Shown here piece after piece: positions 52,266 through 61,500 of a stretch of DNA of 64,000 nucleotides. Below the pieces are notes generated by a model. It was given only the letters and a program-made list of their open reading frames with translations. It searched no databases and was not told the DNA's origin. How positions within the stretch are numbered: the stretch's first letter is position 1; every line of letters begins with the position of its first letter. The position numbers and the translations under genes were made by a program. Origin of the DNA: JADJLQ01 sp964405735 (GTDB lineage Bacteria; Bacteroidota; Bacteroidia; Chitinophagales; Saprospiraceae); the NCBI GenBank assembly GCA_964405735.1, contig CAYOPD010000001.1:1-64000 (forward strand). The letters run 5' to 3'.

Positions 52266-54884
52266 ATGGCGAAAAAAAACAGCCGCCGCACCTTTTTCAA
52301 ACAAACGGTAGCCGGCACCACCGCTTCCATTTTATCCGTACCCGCCCTGAATGCGGTGGCCTCACGACGCAGTGAGGATGAGGCCCCGGAAGAGGCAGAT
52401 GCCCATGTTTACAACGGGGCCTATACCGGGGAAAACCTCAACCGGGTCGCTTTCCCTATCGGTGGTTTGGGCGCCGGAATGTTTTGTCTGGAAGGCACGG
52501 GCGCGATTTCACATATGTCGATCCGCCACCAGCCTGCCATATTCAATGAGCCGCCCATGTTTGTTGGCCTTGCCGTGAAAGGAAAACCCGAATGGTCCCG
52601 TATCCTGGAAGGCCCGGTTCCGGCCTGGAAAAAATTCGGCCAAAGGGATTCGGGCAACGGATCTACCGGAGCGACCACAGGCCTGCCGAGATATGGACAG
52701 GCGAGTTTCACGACCAGATTTCCATTTGCAACCATAAATCTTCAGGATGCCCTTGTTCCCATCCGGATTGAACTTACCGGCTGGAGCCCTTTCATTCCCG
52801 GAGATGAAAACAATTCGGGCATGCCGGTAGGCGCTTTTGAGTATAAAATAATGAATACCGGCACCCAGGCTCATGACTATGTCTTTTCTTTTAATAGTGC
52901 CCAGTTTTTGAAAATCGATAAAGGCACGAATGCCATCCGTCCGGTAGCCTCCGGCTTTATACTTGAAGAAGCAGGTACCACGGAAAAACCGTTTAAAACC
53001 GAATTTGCCGTTTGCACCGATGAACCGGGTACCCTTGTGGACCATTGCTGGTTCAGGGGAGGCTGGTGGGACCCGCTCACCATGGCCTGGAATGCTGTTC
53101 GTGATGCCACGGCCAAAGCGGTAGATCCGGTGGAGCAGGGGGCGCCTGGTGCTTCGTGGTATGTGCCGTTCAACCTTGCACCGGGAAAATCCAAAACCAT
53201 CCGTTTGTATTTTGCCTGGTATTGTCCCGAATCCGACTCCACCTATGGTAAGATGGGTATCCGCAAGGAAAACTGCGATCCGGCTTCAGGCTGCTGCAAT
53301 TCACCTTCCGATATCGGTTTGGATAAATACGACCAGGATTTTAACGGCCAGTTTTATAAGCCCTGGTACAGCAACCGTTTTGGGTCCATCCAGGAAGTGA
53401 TTTCCTACTGGCGTGAACACTACGAAGACCTGAAGCAAAAGTCGACGTTATTTAAAGACGCCTTTTATGCATCCACTCTTCCCGCCTCCGTGATAGAAGC
53501 CGTTGCAGCCAACCTGACCATCCTCAAATCGCCGACCGTTCGACGGCAATTTGATGGCCGTTTATGGAATTTTGAAGGCTGCGGGGAAAGCTGGGGTTGT
53601 TGCCACGGGTCATGCACCCATGTTTGGAATTACGCCCAGGCTATTCCGCATCTGTTCCCGGCATTGGAACGAAGCCTGAGGCATACCGAATTCTGCGAAA
53701 GCCAGGATGAAAAAGGCCATCAAAATTTCCGGTCAACCCTGCCCATCCAACCCGCCACCCATGATTTTCACGCCGCGGCCGATGGCCAGCTGGGAGGCAT
53801 CATGAAAGCTTATCGCGAATGGAGGATCTCGGGAGAAGGATCCTGGCTGACAAAGATGTTCCCCCTGGTGAAAAAAAGCCTGGATTATTGTATTGAAACC
53901 TGGGACCCTGAACACAAGGGCACCATTGAAGAACCCCATCACAATACCTACGATATTGAATTCTGGGGTTCCGACGGCATGCACAACAGTTTTTATATCG
54001 GTGCTCTTCAGGCTATTGTCCGGATGGGTAAGGCGCTCAACCAGGATATGAGCGTATATGAATCCCTGTTGAACAAGGCCAGGGATTTTATGGAGAACAA
54101 ACTATACAACGGGGAATATTTTATCCAGCAGGTGCAGGTGGAAGGCCTGAAAGCGCCCAATCCGGCCTCCGTGCAATCCTTTGGAGGAGAATACTCAAAG
54201 GAAGCACTGGAACTCCTGCAAAAAGAAGGGCCCAAATACCAGTATGGCAGCGGATGCCTCGCCGATGGGATCCTGGGGATCTGGATAGCCCGGATGTGCG
54301 GGCTCGAAGACATCATTGATAAAAATAAAATCAAAAGCCATCTGGTTGCCGTGCATAAATACAATCTCAAGTCCGACCTGAGCACCCACGCCAATCCGCA
54401 ACGGCCTTCTTTTGCATTGGGGAAGGAAGGAGGCCTGCTCCTGTGCACCTGGCCCAAAGGTGGAAAACCTGCCCTGCCCTTTGTCTACAGCGATGAAGTC
54501 TGGACGGGGATCGAGCACCAGGTGGCGGCCCACCTCATGCTCACTGGAGAAGTCACCAAAGGACTTGATGTCCTGAATCATTGCCGCCGCCGATACGATG
54601 GCAAAGTCCGGAATCCTTTCAACGAATACGAGTGTGGACATTGGTACGCCAGGGCCCTGTCAAGTTATGGTTATATCCAGTCTTTGACCGGCTTGCGTTA
54701 CGATGCGGTGGACAAGACTTTATACATCGACAGCAGGGTAGGTGATTTCACCTCTTTCCTGTCCACCGAAACGGGCTTCGGAACAATTACCCTCAAGGGC
54801 AATGCACCGAAATTAAAAGTCTACCATGGGACCATCGAAGTTGCCAGAGTCATGTTGAAGGGAGTGGAAGTGAAAATGGCCTGA
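52266..54884 (+). CDS. GH116 family glycoside hydrolase (GBA2-like), Tat-exported
   Basis: The protein has 872 residues. It starts with a twin-arginine signal (SRRTFFK near residue 6, then TASILSVPALNAVA). The N-terminal beta domain has RVAFPIGGLGAGMFCLEGTGAISHM (cited in part, about 60), the usual start of the GBA2-type domain, and the C-terminal helical-barrel part has GCGESWGCCHGSCTHVWNY (about 440) and HHNTYDIEFWGSDGMH (about 560). GH116 includes beta-glucosidases, beta-xylosidases and the human bile acid glucosylceramidase; the substrate is not determined here. A TATCTTTA box and a heptamer array lie just upstream. Confidence 0.87.
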   Translation: MAKKNSRRTFFKQTVAGTTASILSVPALNAVASRRSEDEAPEEADAHVYNGAYTGENLNRVAFPIGGLGAGMFCLEGTGAISHMSIRHQPAIFNEPPMFVGLAVKGKPEWSRILEGPVPAWKKFGQRDSGNGSTGATTGLPRYGQASFTTRFPFATINLQDALVPIRIELTGWSPFIPGDENNSGMPVGAFEYKIMNTGTQAHDYVFSFNSAQFLKIDKGTNAIRPVASGFILEEAGTTEKPFKTEFAVCTDEPGTLVDHCWFRGGWWDPLTMAWNAVRDATAKAVDPVEQGAPGASWYVPFNLAPGKSKTIRLYFAWYCPESDSTYGKMGIRKENCDPASGCCNSPSDIGLDKYDQDFNGQFYKPWYSNRFGSIQEVISYWREHYEDLKQKSTLFKDAFYASTLPASVIEAVAANLTILKSPTVRRQFDGRLWNFEGCGESWGCCHGSCTHVWNYAQAIPHLFPALERSLRHTEFCESQDEKGHQNFRSTLPIQPATHDFHAAADGQLGGIMKAYREWRISGEGSWLTKMFPLVKKSLDYCIETWDPEHKGTIEEPHHNTYDIEFWGSDGMHNSFYIGALQAIVRMGKALNQDMSVYESLLNKARDFMENKLYNGEYFIQQVQVEGLKAPNPASVQSFGGEYSKEALELLQKEGPKYQYGSGCLADGILGIWIARMCGLEDIIDKNKIKSHLVAVHKYNLKSDLSTHANPQRPSFALGKEGGLLLCTWPKGGKPALPFVYSDEVWTGIEHQVAAHLMLTGEVTKGLDVLNHCRRRYDGKVRNPFNEYECGHWYARALSSYGYIQSLTGLRYDAVDKTLYIDSRVGDFTSFLSTETGFGTITLKGNAPKLKVYHGTIEVARVMLKGVEVKMA

Positions 54885-54949
54885 GTATTTTGAGCTGTAT
54901 TGGATTCTGAGTTTTTCATTTTAACAGCTCTTTAATTAAATAATATACG

Positions 54950-55002
54950 AACTGCTTCGCAGTTTAAAGGACGCATTCGTTAAATTAGCAGTCTTTGCTA
55001 AT
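54950..55002 (+). promoter_or_regulatory. Two hairpins upstream of and across a start codon
   Basis: AACTGC (54950-54955) pairs with GCAGTT (54959-54964) around a three-base loop. ATTAGCA (54984-54990) pairs with TGCTAAT (54996-55002) around a five-base loop; the second arm contains the first two bases of the ATG at 55001. This could limit translation of the next gene. Confidence 0.55.
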
Positions 55003-57802
55003 GAAATACCTGTTCTTTTTATCTTTTTTTTCATTTTCCCTGTTGTCCTTATCGGCCCAGACCACCCGCTGGCAAATCAAAGGCATCTTATCTGATTCTT
55101 CCAGCCAGGCCCTCGAAGCTGGCACCGTTGTACTTTTAAAGGCAAAAGACAGTTCCCTGGTTACCTTTGGACGCACCAATGACCAGGGTGCCTTTGAACT
55201 GAAAAACATTAAGCCGGACGATACCTATTTGTTGAAAATCACCTACCTGGGTTATGTGGATTACCAAAAAACAATAGGCCCCGCCGTAGAACAAAACATC
55301 ATCGATCTGGGCAGGATCCAATTGGCAACCGCATCTAAAACCCTCAGCGAAGTGGTCGTGCAGGAACAGCATATTCCGGTCCAGATAAAAAAGGACACCA
55401 TCGAATTCAATAGCGCGGCTTTCCGCACCCTGCCCAACGCCAATGTCGAGGATATGATCAAAAAAATGCCTGGCATGGAGGTCGACAAGGAAGGAAACAT
55501 CACCTCCCAGGGAAAGAATGTGACCCAGGTGCTGGTTGACGGGAAAAAATTTTTTGGAAAGGATCCCAAGATCGCCACCCGAAACCTGCCAGCCGATGCG
55601 GTGGATAAGGTGCAGGTATTTGATAAAAAATCAGACGCGGCCGAATTTTCAGGGATTGACGATGGCGAGAGTGAAACCACCATCAACCTGAAACTGAAGT
55701 CCAATGCACGCAAAGGCACCTTTGGTTCCATGTCCGCGGCAGGAGGGACCGAGGGCCGGTTCGAGACCCGGGCCAGCATCAATAAATTTGACGGGCAGCG
55801 GCAGTTATCATTTATCGGCATGGGCAACAACCTCAACCAGCAGGGCTTTTCCATCAGCGACTATATGTCCTTCAGCGGAGATGCCCAGCGCATGATGGGC
55901 GGAGGCGGGGGTGGGGGCCGCATGCAGATCTCATTTAACTCCGAAGAACAGGCCATACCGCTGGATTTTGGAGGAACACGGCGGGGCACAGGGAATGCAT
56001 GGGCGGGGGGACTTAATTTTAACCAGACCTTCGGGAAAAACACTGAAATCAATTCGAGTTATTTTTACAACCTCTCCAATACCTTCATCAACCGCATCAC
56101 CGACCGTGAAAACTTCCTCCCTTCGGGAAATTACAACGACCTCAGCCAGACGGAGCAAAACAGCGACCGGCAAACCCACCGCCTCACCTTTCAGGTCGAC
56201 CAGGTGCTCGACACCTTTTCTTCCATCCGCTTCAACGGCAATTTTTCCTACAACGACAATTACAATGACAGTAAAAGCCTGACGCGCCAACTGGTTGCCA
56301 ATGAAGAAATAAACGTGGTCGACCGTGACAATATAAACGAATCCAATGCCCTTAATTTCCAGGGTACCCTGCTTTACCGGCTGAAATTTCCCCGACGCGG
56401 CCGTTTTTTTTCAACCACGTTGTCGCTGAATACCAATGACAACAATACGGATGCGGACAACCGGTCCATCCGCAATTACCTCGCTTCCTCCACCAGCATC
56501 ATTATGGATTCCATTTTCCAACAAAATCTGCGTACCAATGACCGGCGGATCTATTCGGCAAATGTTTCATTTACGGAACCGGTTGCCCGGAAGCGATACC
56601 TCGAATTCAATGCCTCCCACCGGAGCACCAACACCAATTATAACCAGGAGGTCTATGACCTGCTTTTCGGAAAGAACCTGGACGAAGCTTTAAGCAATGG
56701 ATACAAAAATACCTACGCCTATAACCGGGCAGGTTTTAATTTCAGGATTGCAGAAAAGGAACTCAATATCACCACCGGTCTGACCCTGCAACAGTCGCTG
56801 CTCAACGGATTACAGGAGCAGGGAGAAAACAAACGGATCAAGAAAGACTTTTTAAACCTCGTGCCCAGCGCCCGCATGGAATACGACCTGGGCAGCGGCG
56901 CCAACCTCAGTTTGAACTATAATGCCAATGTCCGGGAGCCAAGTATAGACCAGATCTCACCGATCATCGACAATTCAAATCCTCAATACATCACCCTGGG
57001 TAACCCGGACCTGAGGCCGGAATACAACCACAACCTGAATCTCAACTTCCGGAAATTCAATATGGCCAACTTTACCAATTTTTTTGCTTTCGCACGAATG
57101 ACCCTTTCACACAATCCCATTATCTATTCCCAGGTTGTGGATCAATACCTCACCACCACGAGCAGACCGGTAAACCTGGATAAAAACAACCTCAGCCTTT
57201 TTGGCAATCTAAACTATGGATTCCAGGTAAAACCCATAAAGACCCGGATCAACCTGAGCTCCGGTTACAACGGTACGCGGGGATTCAATTTTATCCAGCA
57301 GGCCGAAAATAAATACAACACCCATTCCTTCAACGGCCGCATCAACCTGGAATTCAGGCCGGGGGACGCTTTCGAACTGGTCACGGGCCTGCGCAGGGCG
57401 TGGAACAATACGCTTTATTCCATAAACCGGGAACTCAACCAGAAATCCCATACGACGACTTACAACGCCGACCTGACGGGACAATACAAAGGATTTACCT
57501 TCACGACCGGACTAAATTATTATGTATATAAAGGCCTGAGTGACCAGTTCAACCAGCAAGTGCCGATATGGAATGCCAGCTTTTCAAAAACATTTCTCAA
57601 AAACAAGCGCCTGGAGCTGAAACTCACGGCCAATGATATCCTCAAGCAGAACATCGGCATCAACCGGGTCAGCCAGCTCAATTATATCGAAGACGAAGAA
57701 GTAAATACCCTCAGCCGCTATTTTTTACTGGGTATAAGTTATACCCTGAAGGGAACGCCCACCATGGGAGGTGGAAGAAGAATGATCCGGATGATGAATT
57801 AG
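55001..57802 (+). CDS. Outer-membrane beta-barrel protein of the TonB-receptor superfamily (OMP_b-brl_3 type)
   Basis: The protein has 933 residues from the ATG at 55001; an in-frame TTG two codons earlier is less likely. The signal peptide is MKYLFFLSFFSFSLLSLSAQ. A carboxypeptidase-regulatory domain (about 23-110) is followed by a plug-like region (about 120-225, NVEDMIKKMPGMEVDKEGN and GKNVTQVLVDGKKFFGKDP) and a barrel. A glycine-rich stretch (MMGGGGGGGRM) near residue 300 and a Met/Gly-rich C-terminus are odd for receptors. This subtype lacks a clear TonB box, and its cargo is unknown. It has a structured leader. Confidence 0.85.
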   Translation: MKYLFFLSFFSFSLLSLSAQTTRWQIKGILSDSSSQALEAGTVVLLKAKDSSLVTFGRTNDQGAFELKNIKPDDTYLLKITYLGYVDYQKTIGPAVEQNIIDLGRIQLATASKTLSEVVVQEQHIPVQIKKDTIEFNSAAFRTLPNANVEDMIKKMPGMEVDKEGNITSQGKNVTQVLVDGKKFFGKDPKIATRNLPADAVDKVQVFDKKSDAAEFSGIDDGESETTINLKLKSNARKGTFGSMSAAGGTEGRFETRASINKFDGQRQLSFIGMGNNLNQQGFSISDYMSFSGDAQRMMGGGGGGGRMQISFNSEEQAIPLDFGGTRRGTGNAWAGGLNFNQTFGKNTEINSSYFYNLSNTFINRITDRENFLPSGNYNDLSQTEQNSDRQTHRLTFQVDQVLDTFSSIRFNGNFSYNDNYNDSKSLTRQLVANEEINVVDRDNINESNALNFQGTLLYRLKFPRRGRFFSTTLSLNTNDNNTDADNRSIRNYLASSTSIIMDSIFQQNLRTNDRRIYSANVSFTEPVARKRYLEFNASHRSTNTNYNQEVYDLLFGKNLDEALSNGYKNTYAYNRAGFNFRIAEKELNITTGLTLQQSLLNGLQEQGENKRIKKDFLNLVPSARMEYDLGSGANLSLNYNANVREPSIDQISPIIDNSNPQYITLGNPDLRPEYNHNLNLNFRKFNMANFTNFFAFARMTLSHNPIIYSQVVDQYLTTTSRPVNLDKNNLSLFGNLNYGFQVKPIKTRINLSSGYNGTRGFNFIQQAENKYNTHSFNGRINLEFRPGDAFELVTGLRRAWNNTLYSINRELNQKSHTTTYNADLTGQYKGFTFTTGLNYYVYKGLSDQFNQQVPIWNASFSKTFLKNKRLELKLTANDILKQNIGINRVSQLNYIEDEEVNTLSRYFLLGISYTLKGTPTMGGGRRMIRMMN

Positions 57803-57805
57803 CCC

Positions 57806-58141
57806 TCAGCCTGGAAGGGTAGAAGCCTGATCCCTGATGGCATCCGCGTGAATATCCATGTGCGATGCTTCATAGACACATTCCCCTTCCCGGATCAGCA
57901 ACAATTGCGGGGATTCGTGATACACCTTGTAGCGTTTTTCAATTTCGTTGCTCAGGTCCCGGTGTTTGATCAAATCAAGGAAATAAGTAGGCATTTCGTT
58001 GACCAGGCCTTCAATACGGTGAAAGGCAATATTGCTGAGCGAACAGCGGGTGCTGTGTTTATAAATCAAAACAGGTCTGTCACAAGAAGTCCGGTCGATT
58101 TCATCGAGCTGAGCTGACCGCGTGAGTTGGATCCAACTCAT
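57806..58141 (-). CDS. ytxJ: Bacillithiol-system redox protein YtxJ (monothiol bacilliredoxin-like)
   Basis: The protein has 111 residues with a thioredoxin-like fold and a single active-site Cys33 in HSTRCSLS, the monothiol motif of YtxJ (DUF2847). The ESPQLLLIREGECVY segment near residue 74 has the conserved Pro of this fold. YtxJ is thought to remove bacillithiol from proteins, and its presence suggests that the organism makes bacillithiol, as many Bacteroidota do. It begins eight bases after the stop of a tiny lipoprotein gene and should share its promoter. Confidence 0.88.
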   Translation of the reverse strand: MSWIQLTRSAQLDEIDRTSCDRPVLIYKHSTRCSLSNIAFHRIEGLVNEMPTYFLDLIKHRDLSNEIEKRYKVYHESPQLLLIREGECVYEASHMDIHADAIRDQASTLPG

Positions 58142-58149
58142 AGGCAGGC

Positions 58150-58254
58150 TTAAAATTCACTGGGGCAGCCGATTCCCCGGTTGCAGGACTGAATGAGCAA
58201 AGCCAGAAGCAGGATGCCGGCCCAAAAAAGTTTCTGCCGAAGTAGGTTTTTCAT
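58150..58254 (-). CDS. 34-residue lipoprotein (CNRGIGCP)
   Basis: This very short gene encodes 34 residues: a basic start (MKNLLRQK), a hydrophobic helix (LFWAGILLLALLIQ) and then Ser-Cys24 as a lipobox, ending CNRGIGCPSEF. A perfect TAATTTTG promoter box lies 15 bases before its ATG, and ytxJ follows its stop after eight bases. The mature lipopeptide would have only 11 residues, with two Cys, six positions apart. I know no function; its linkage to a thiol-redox gene is suggestive. Confidence 0.7.
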   Translation of the reverse strand: MKNLLRQKLFWAGILLLALLIQSCNRGIGCPSEF

Positions 58255-58268
58255 CTCAGAATTTTTAA

Positions 58269-58300
58269 CAAAATTAAACATTTTATTCGTGCTTTATCAA
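58269..58300 (-). promoter_or_regulatory. Bacteroidota-type promoter of the lipopeptide-ytxJ operon
   Basis: On the minus strand TTG (58300-58298), 21 bases, TAATTTTG (58276-58269). Transcription should start near 58262, about eight bases before the ATG at 58254. Confidence 0.7.
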
Positions 58301-58542
58301 CGCTTAAACCGCCTGGGTTTGTTGCAAAAATACAGTTAAATATTAACAAATATTATTCCAATTAATATGTAGATGATTGATACAGACCAAAAGTAGCGGG
58401 CATTAACAGTACGTTGACTATACCAAGGCAATTCCATCCTGCCGAAGCTTCCTCAAAACCCAATTCACGTCTTTACGCGCCATCCCTTTCCAATCGCATG
58501 GTATGCGCTTTAATTTTATCCCGAACAACACACCTACACGCT

Positions 58543-61500
58543 ATGCACCTGGTTTCTTTCCTGTGGAGAATTCTGTTTCAGCTTTTATTCCGGTTTGCAC
58601 CCCCGGATGCGCTGCCTGAGATTTCAGATTTTTCTCCCATTTCATCCGAAGAAATCATATGTCAGGCCGTTCCGGGTGTGATCCATTATTCGGGTAAGGA
58701 TACTATTTGCCTTGGTGAACACACCGGTACTTTTTCCGTTGGTTTTCCTGGAGGAGATCCAAACCAACGAAAGCCTCAATACACCGTTTTTAAAATCAAT
58801 GAAGTCGAACCGGACAACCCAGGGACGGACAATGCAGAATTTATAGAAATCGCGGGGCCTCCGGACTCATCGCTTTCAGGCCTGGTCCTGGTCTTTTTTA
58901 ATGGCAATGCAACTTCGCCGCAGAATGCCGCTTACCGGGTAATCGATCTGGACCGGTTCAGCACCGATTCCTGCGGATTTTTTTTGGTAAGAGGCCCATC
59001 TGTTGCAGACCCGGATCCTTCAAACAGTAACACCGATACGATGATCTCCATCACGGGAGGCTTCCTGCAGAACGGACCGGATGCGGTGGCCATGTATAAA
59101 AAGGGTTCTTATACCAATGGAACATCCCCGGTGATTTCCGATCTAATGGATGCGATGGTATATCACAATGCCACGGGCAATATGGACAGCAACCTGTTGG
59201 CTGATCTTGGGCAAATGATACAATACGTGGACCAACCGCAGGCCTCCATTTCAAGGTCGCCTGATGTATCGGGGGCCTTTTTGACGGATTCGACACCCAG
59301 TCCAGGACAAACAAACCGGGAAGGGGCCCTTTACGATTATATATGGCTGCTGACACAGTCGGATTCAATCCTGTTTTGTATAAAAAGTCGGGATACCATT
59401 TCGTATCCGGGTGTTTTTCATATCACAGAGCCGGGATCATATCGTGTTTACGGGCTCTCTGTTTTACATGGCCATTATCCTGAAATGCTGATGTCGTTCA
59501 AAACGGTGAACGAAATAATCGATACGATACAAAAGGGGTATTGTGCATCCCTCACGAATCCTTACCCTGTCACGGTAAGGCCGCGCCTGCAATTTATTGG
59601 AGCTGAAACCAGTGACTGTTCGGCCTTCGATTCAGCCGGTCGCTTCCAGGTTGAAATAAAATGGATTGGGCCGGAATTGTATCCCAGGGCCTTTCCGGGC
59701 CCATTTAATCCTCTGATGGGAACAAGGTATACCGCCGGGGATACTTTTTGTTTTCGCACCATTTGGATTCCCGGAGGGGATACCCTTCATTTTGTCCTGA
59801 TTGATGATTTTTGCCAGGATACTGTCCAATGGTCCGGGAGCAGGTTCTGTGATTTTTGCGGCAGCCTGAAGGCTCCGGATACCCTGTCTCCCCGGGGATT
59901 GTGTACCGATGAATGGTATACTTTGGTCCCCACGGGTGGAGGGCTGGAACAAACCAAGGCGGCATCCGGCCTCTTTTTCTCCGAATACCTGGAAGGAAGC
60001 AGCAATAATAAATGCCTGGAAATTTACAATGGCTCATCGGATACCATCCATTTATTGCAGGATCATTATATCCTGGAAATCTATTTCAACGGTCAGGATT
60101 ATCCCCTAGAATCCATTCCACTGGAGGGGCAAATCAATCCGGGGGAAGTGCATATCCTCTGCCACAATCAGGCAGACAGTATTCTCCTTGGCCGGGCAGA
60201 CCAGGTCTCAGGTGATCTTGATTTCAACGGGGATGACGCCCTGGTCCTCAAACAAAACGGGAAAGCTTTGGACTGTATCGGCCAGGTTGGGCAGGATCCA
60301 GGAAGCCAGTGGGGTGCCGGGCTTACCTCGACCCAGGACAATACCCTGATCCGGAATGGGAGGGTATGCATGGGAGACAGCCTGATCCGGGATCCTTTCT
60401 TTCCCGAAAATGAATGGATAGGCCATATAGCCAATTATTTCGATGAACTTGGAAAACATCAATACACGGCGACAGAATATGTGGCTGAATCGTATATCTT
60501 TTTTGCCGATAATCCGGCATCACCGGGTACCGCCTTGCATATCGGGGATTCCTTCCTTATAAGGCTTGGGGCAGGCACCTCGGATACCATTTATTACGCC
60601 GCGTACAGTCCGGTCCACGATTGCAATTCTTCACTTGTACCGCTTATTTTATCGGCGTCACCGGATAATATGGTCTGCAAAGGGAAGGTGAACGTCTCCC
60701 TGGATCAGGGCTCCTGTTCCAAAACACTTGTCTCTGATGATTTGGTGGAGAACCCGGGTTATTGCAAATTCTCCATACAGTTGTCTTATCCATTTGGGAC
60801 CAACCGGTGGCCGGAAGGAAATATCGTGGACCAATCACATGTTGGTGTTCGATTGGTTTACCAGGCTATTCGGCACGATGGCAACAGTTGCTGGGGATAT
60901 CTTCAGGTTGATAACCCTGTTTTTATCCATGGCTATTGCATGAAGGATACGATGAATTGTTACGAATGGTATGGAGGACAGGCCGGTAAAACGGTCAGTT
61001 ATGTTCCATGCACGAAGGATACCATGGTTGTAGTCTCTCAATCCTACAGCGATTCGGGTTGTACTTCCGGATTTCTTGGCACCTGGGCCAGGAAGATTCA
61101 CCTCAAAGCAGGGAACGTTCAATCCAGGGTGTGCAAAGACCTCATACATATCATTAAACCGGTTTTAACTGACATTGATCCTCCCGAATCCATTATTATT
61201 GACTGTGAACTTGTGCGGGGTTCAGAACCCGCTTCCATGACACCGGAACAATTAATTGAATTACAGGAATTTGGAATAATCAGCGCCAACCGGAAAATTG
61301 TCCCTGAAGTATCCCAATATCGGATTTATCCTGTTCCGGGGCCCGCTTGCAACTTTATTCCGACCTATGACGACGTGGCCCTTTCTTTGTGTGGCAATGG
61401 ATTTGTGATTCGCAGGGAATGGAACATACTTGATTGGTGTACTCAGGAAATTTCTACTGAAATACAATACATTACGATTCAGGATAAAAGAGCGCCACGG

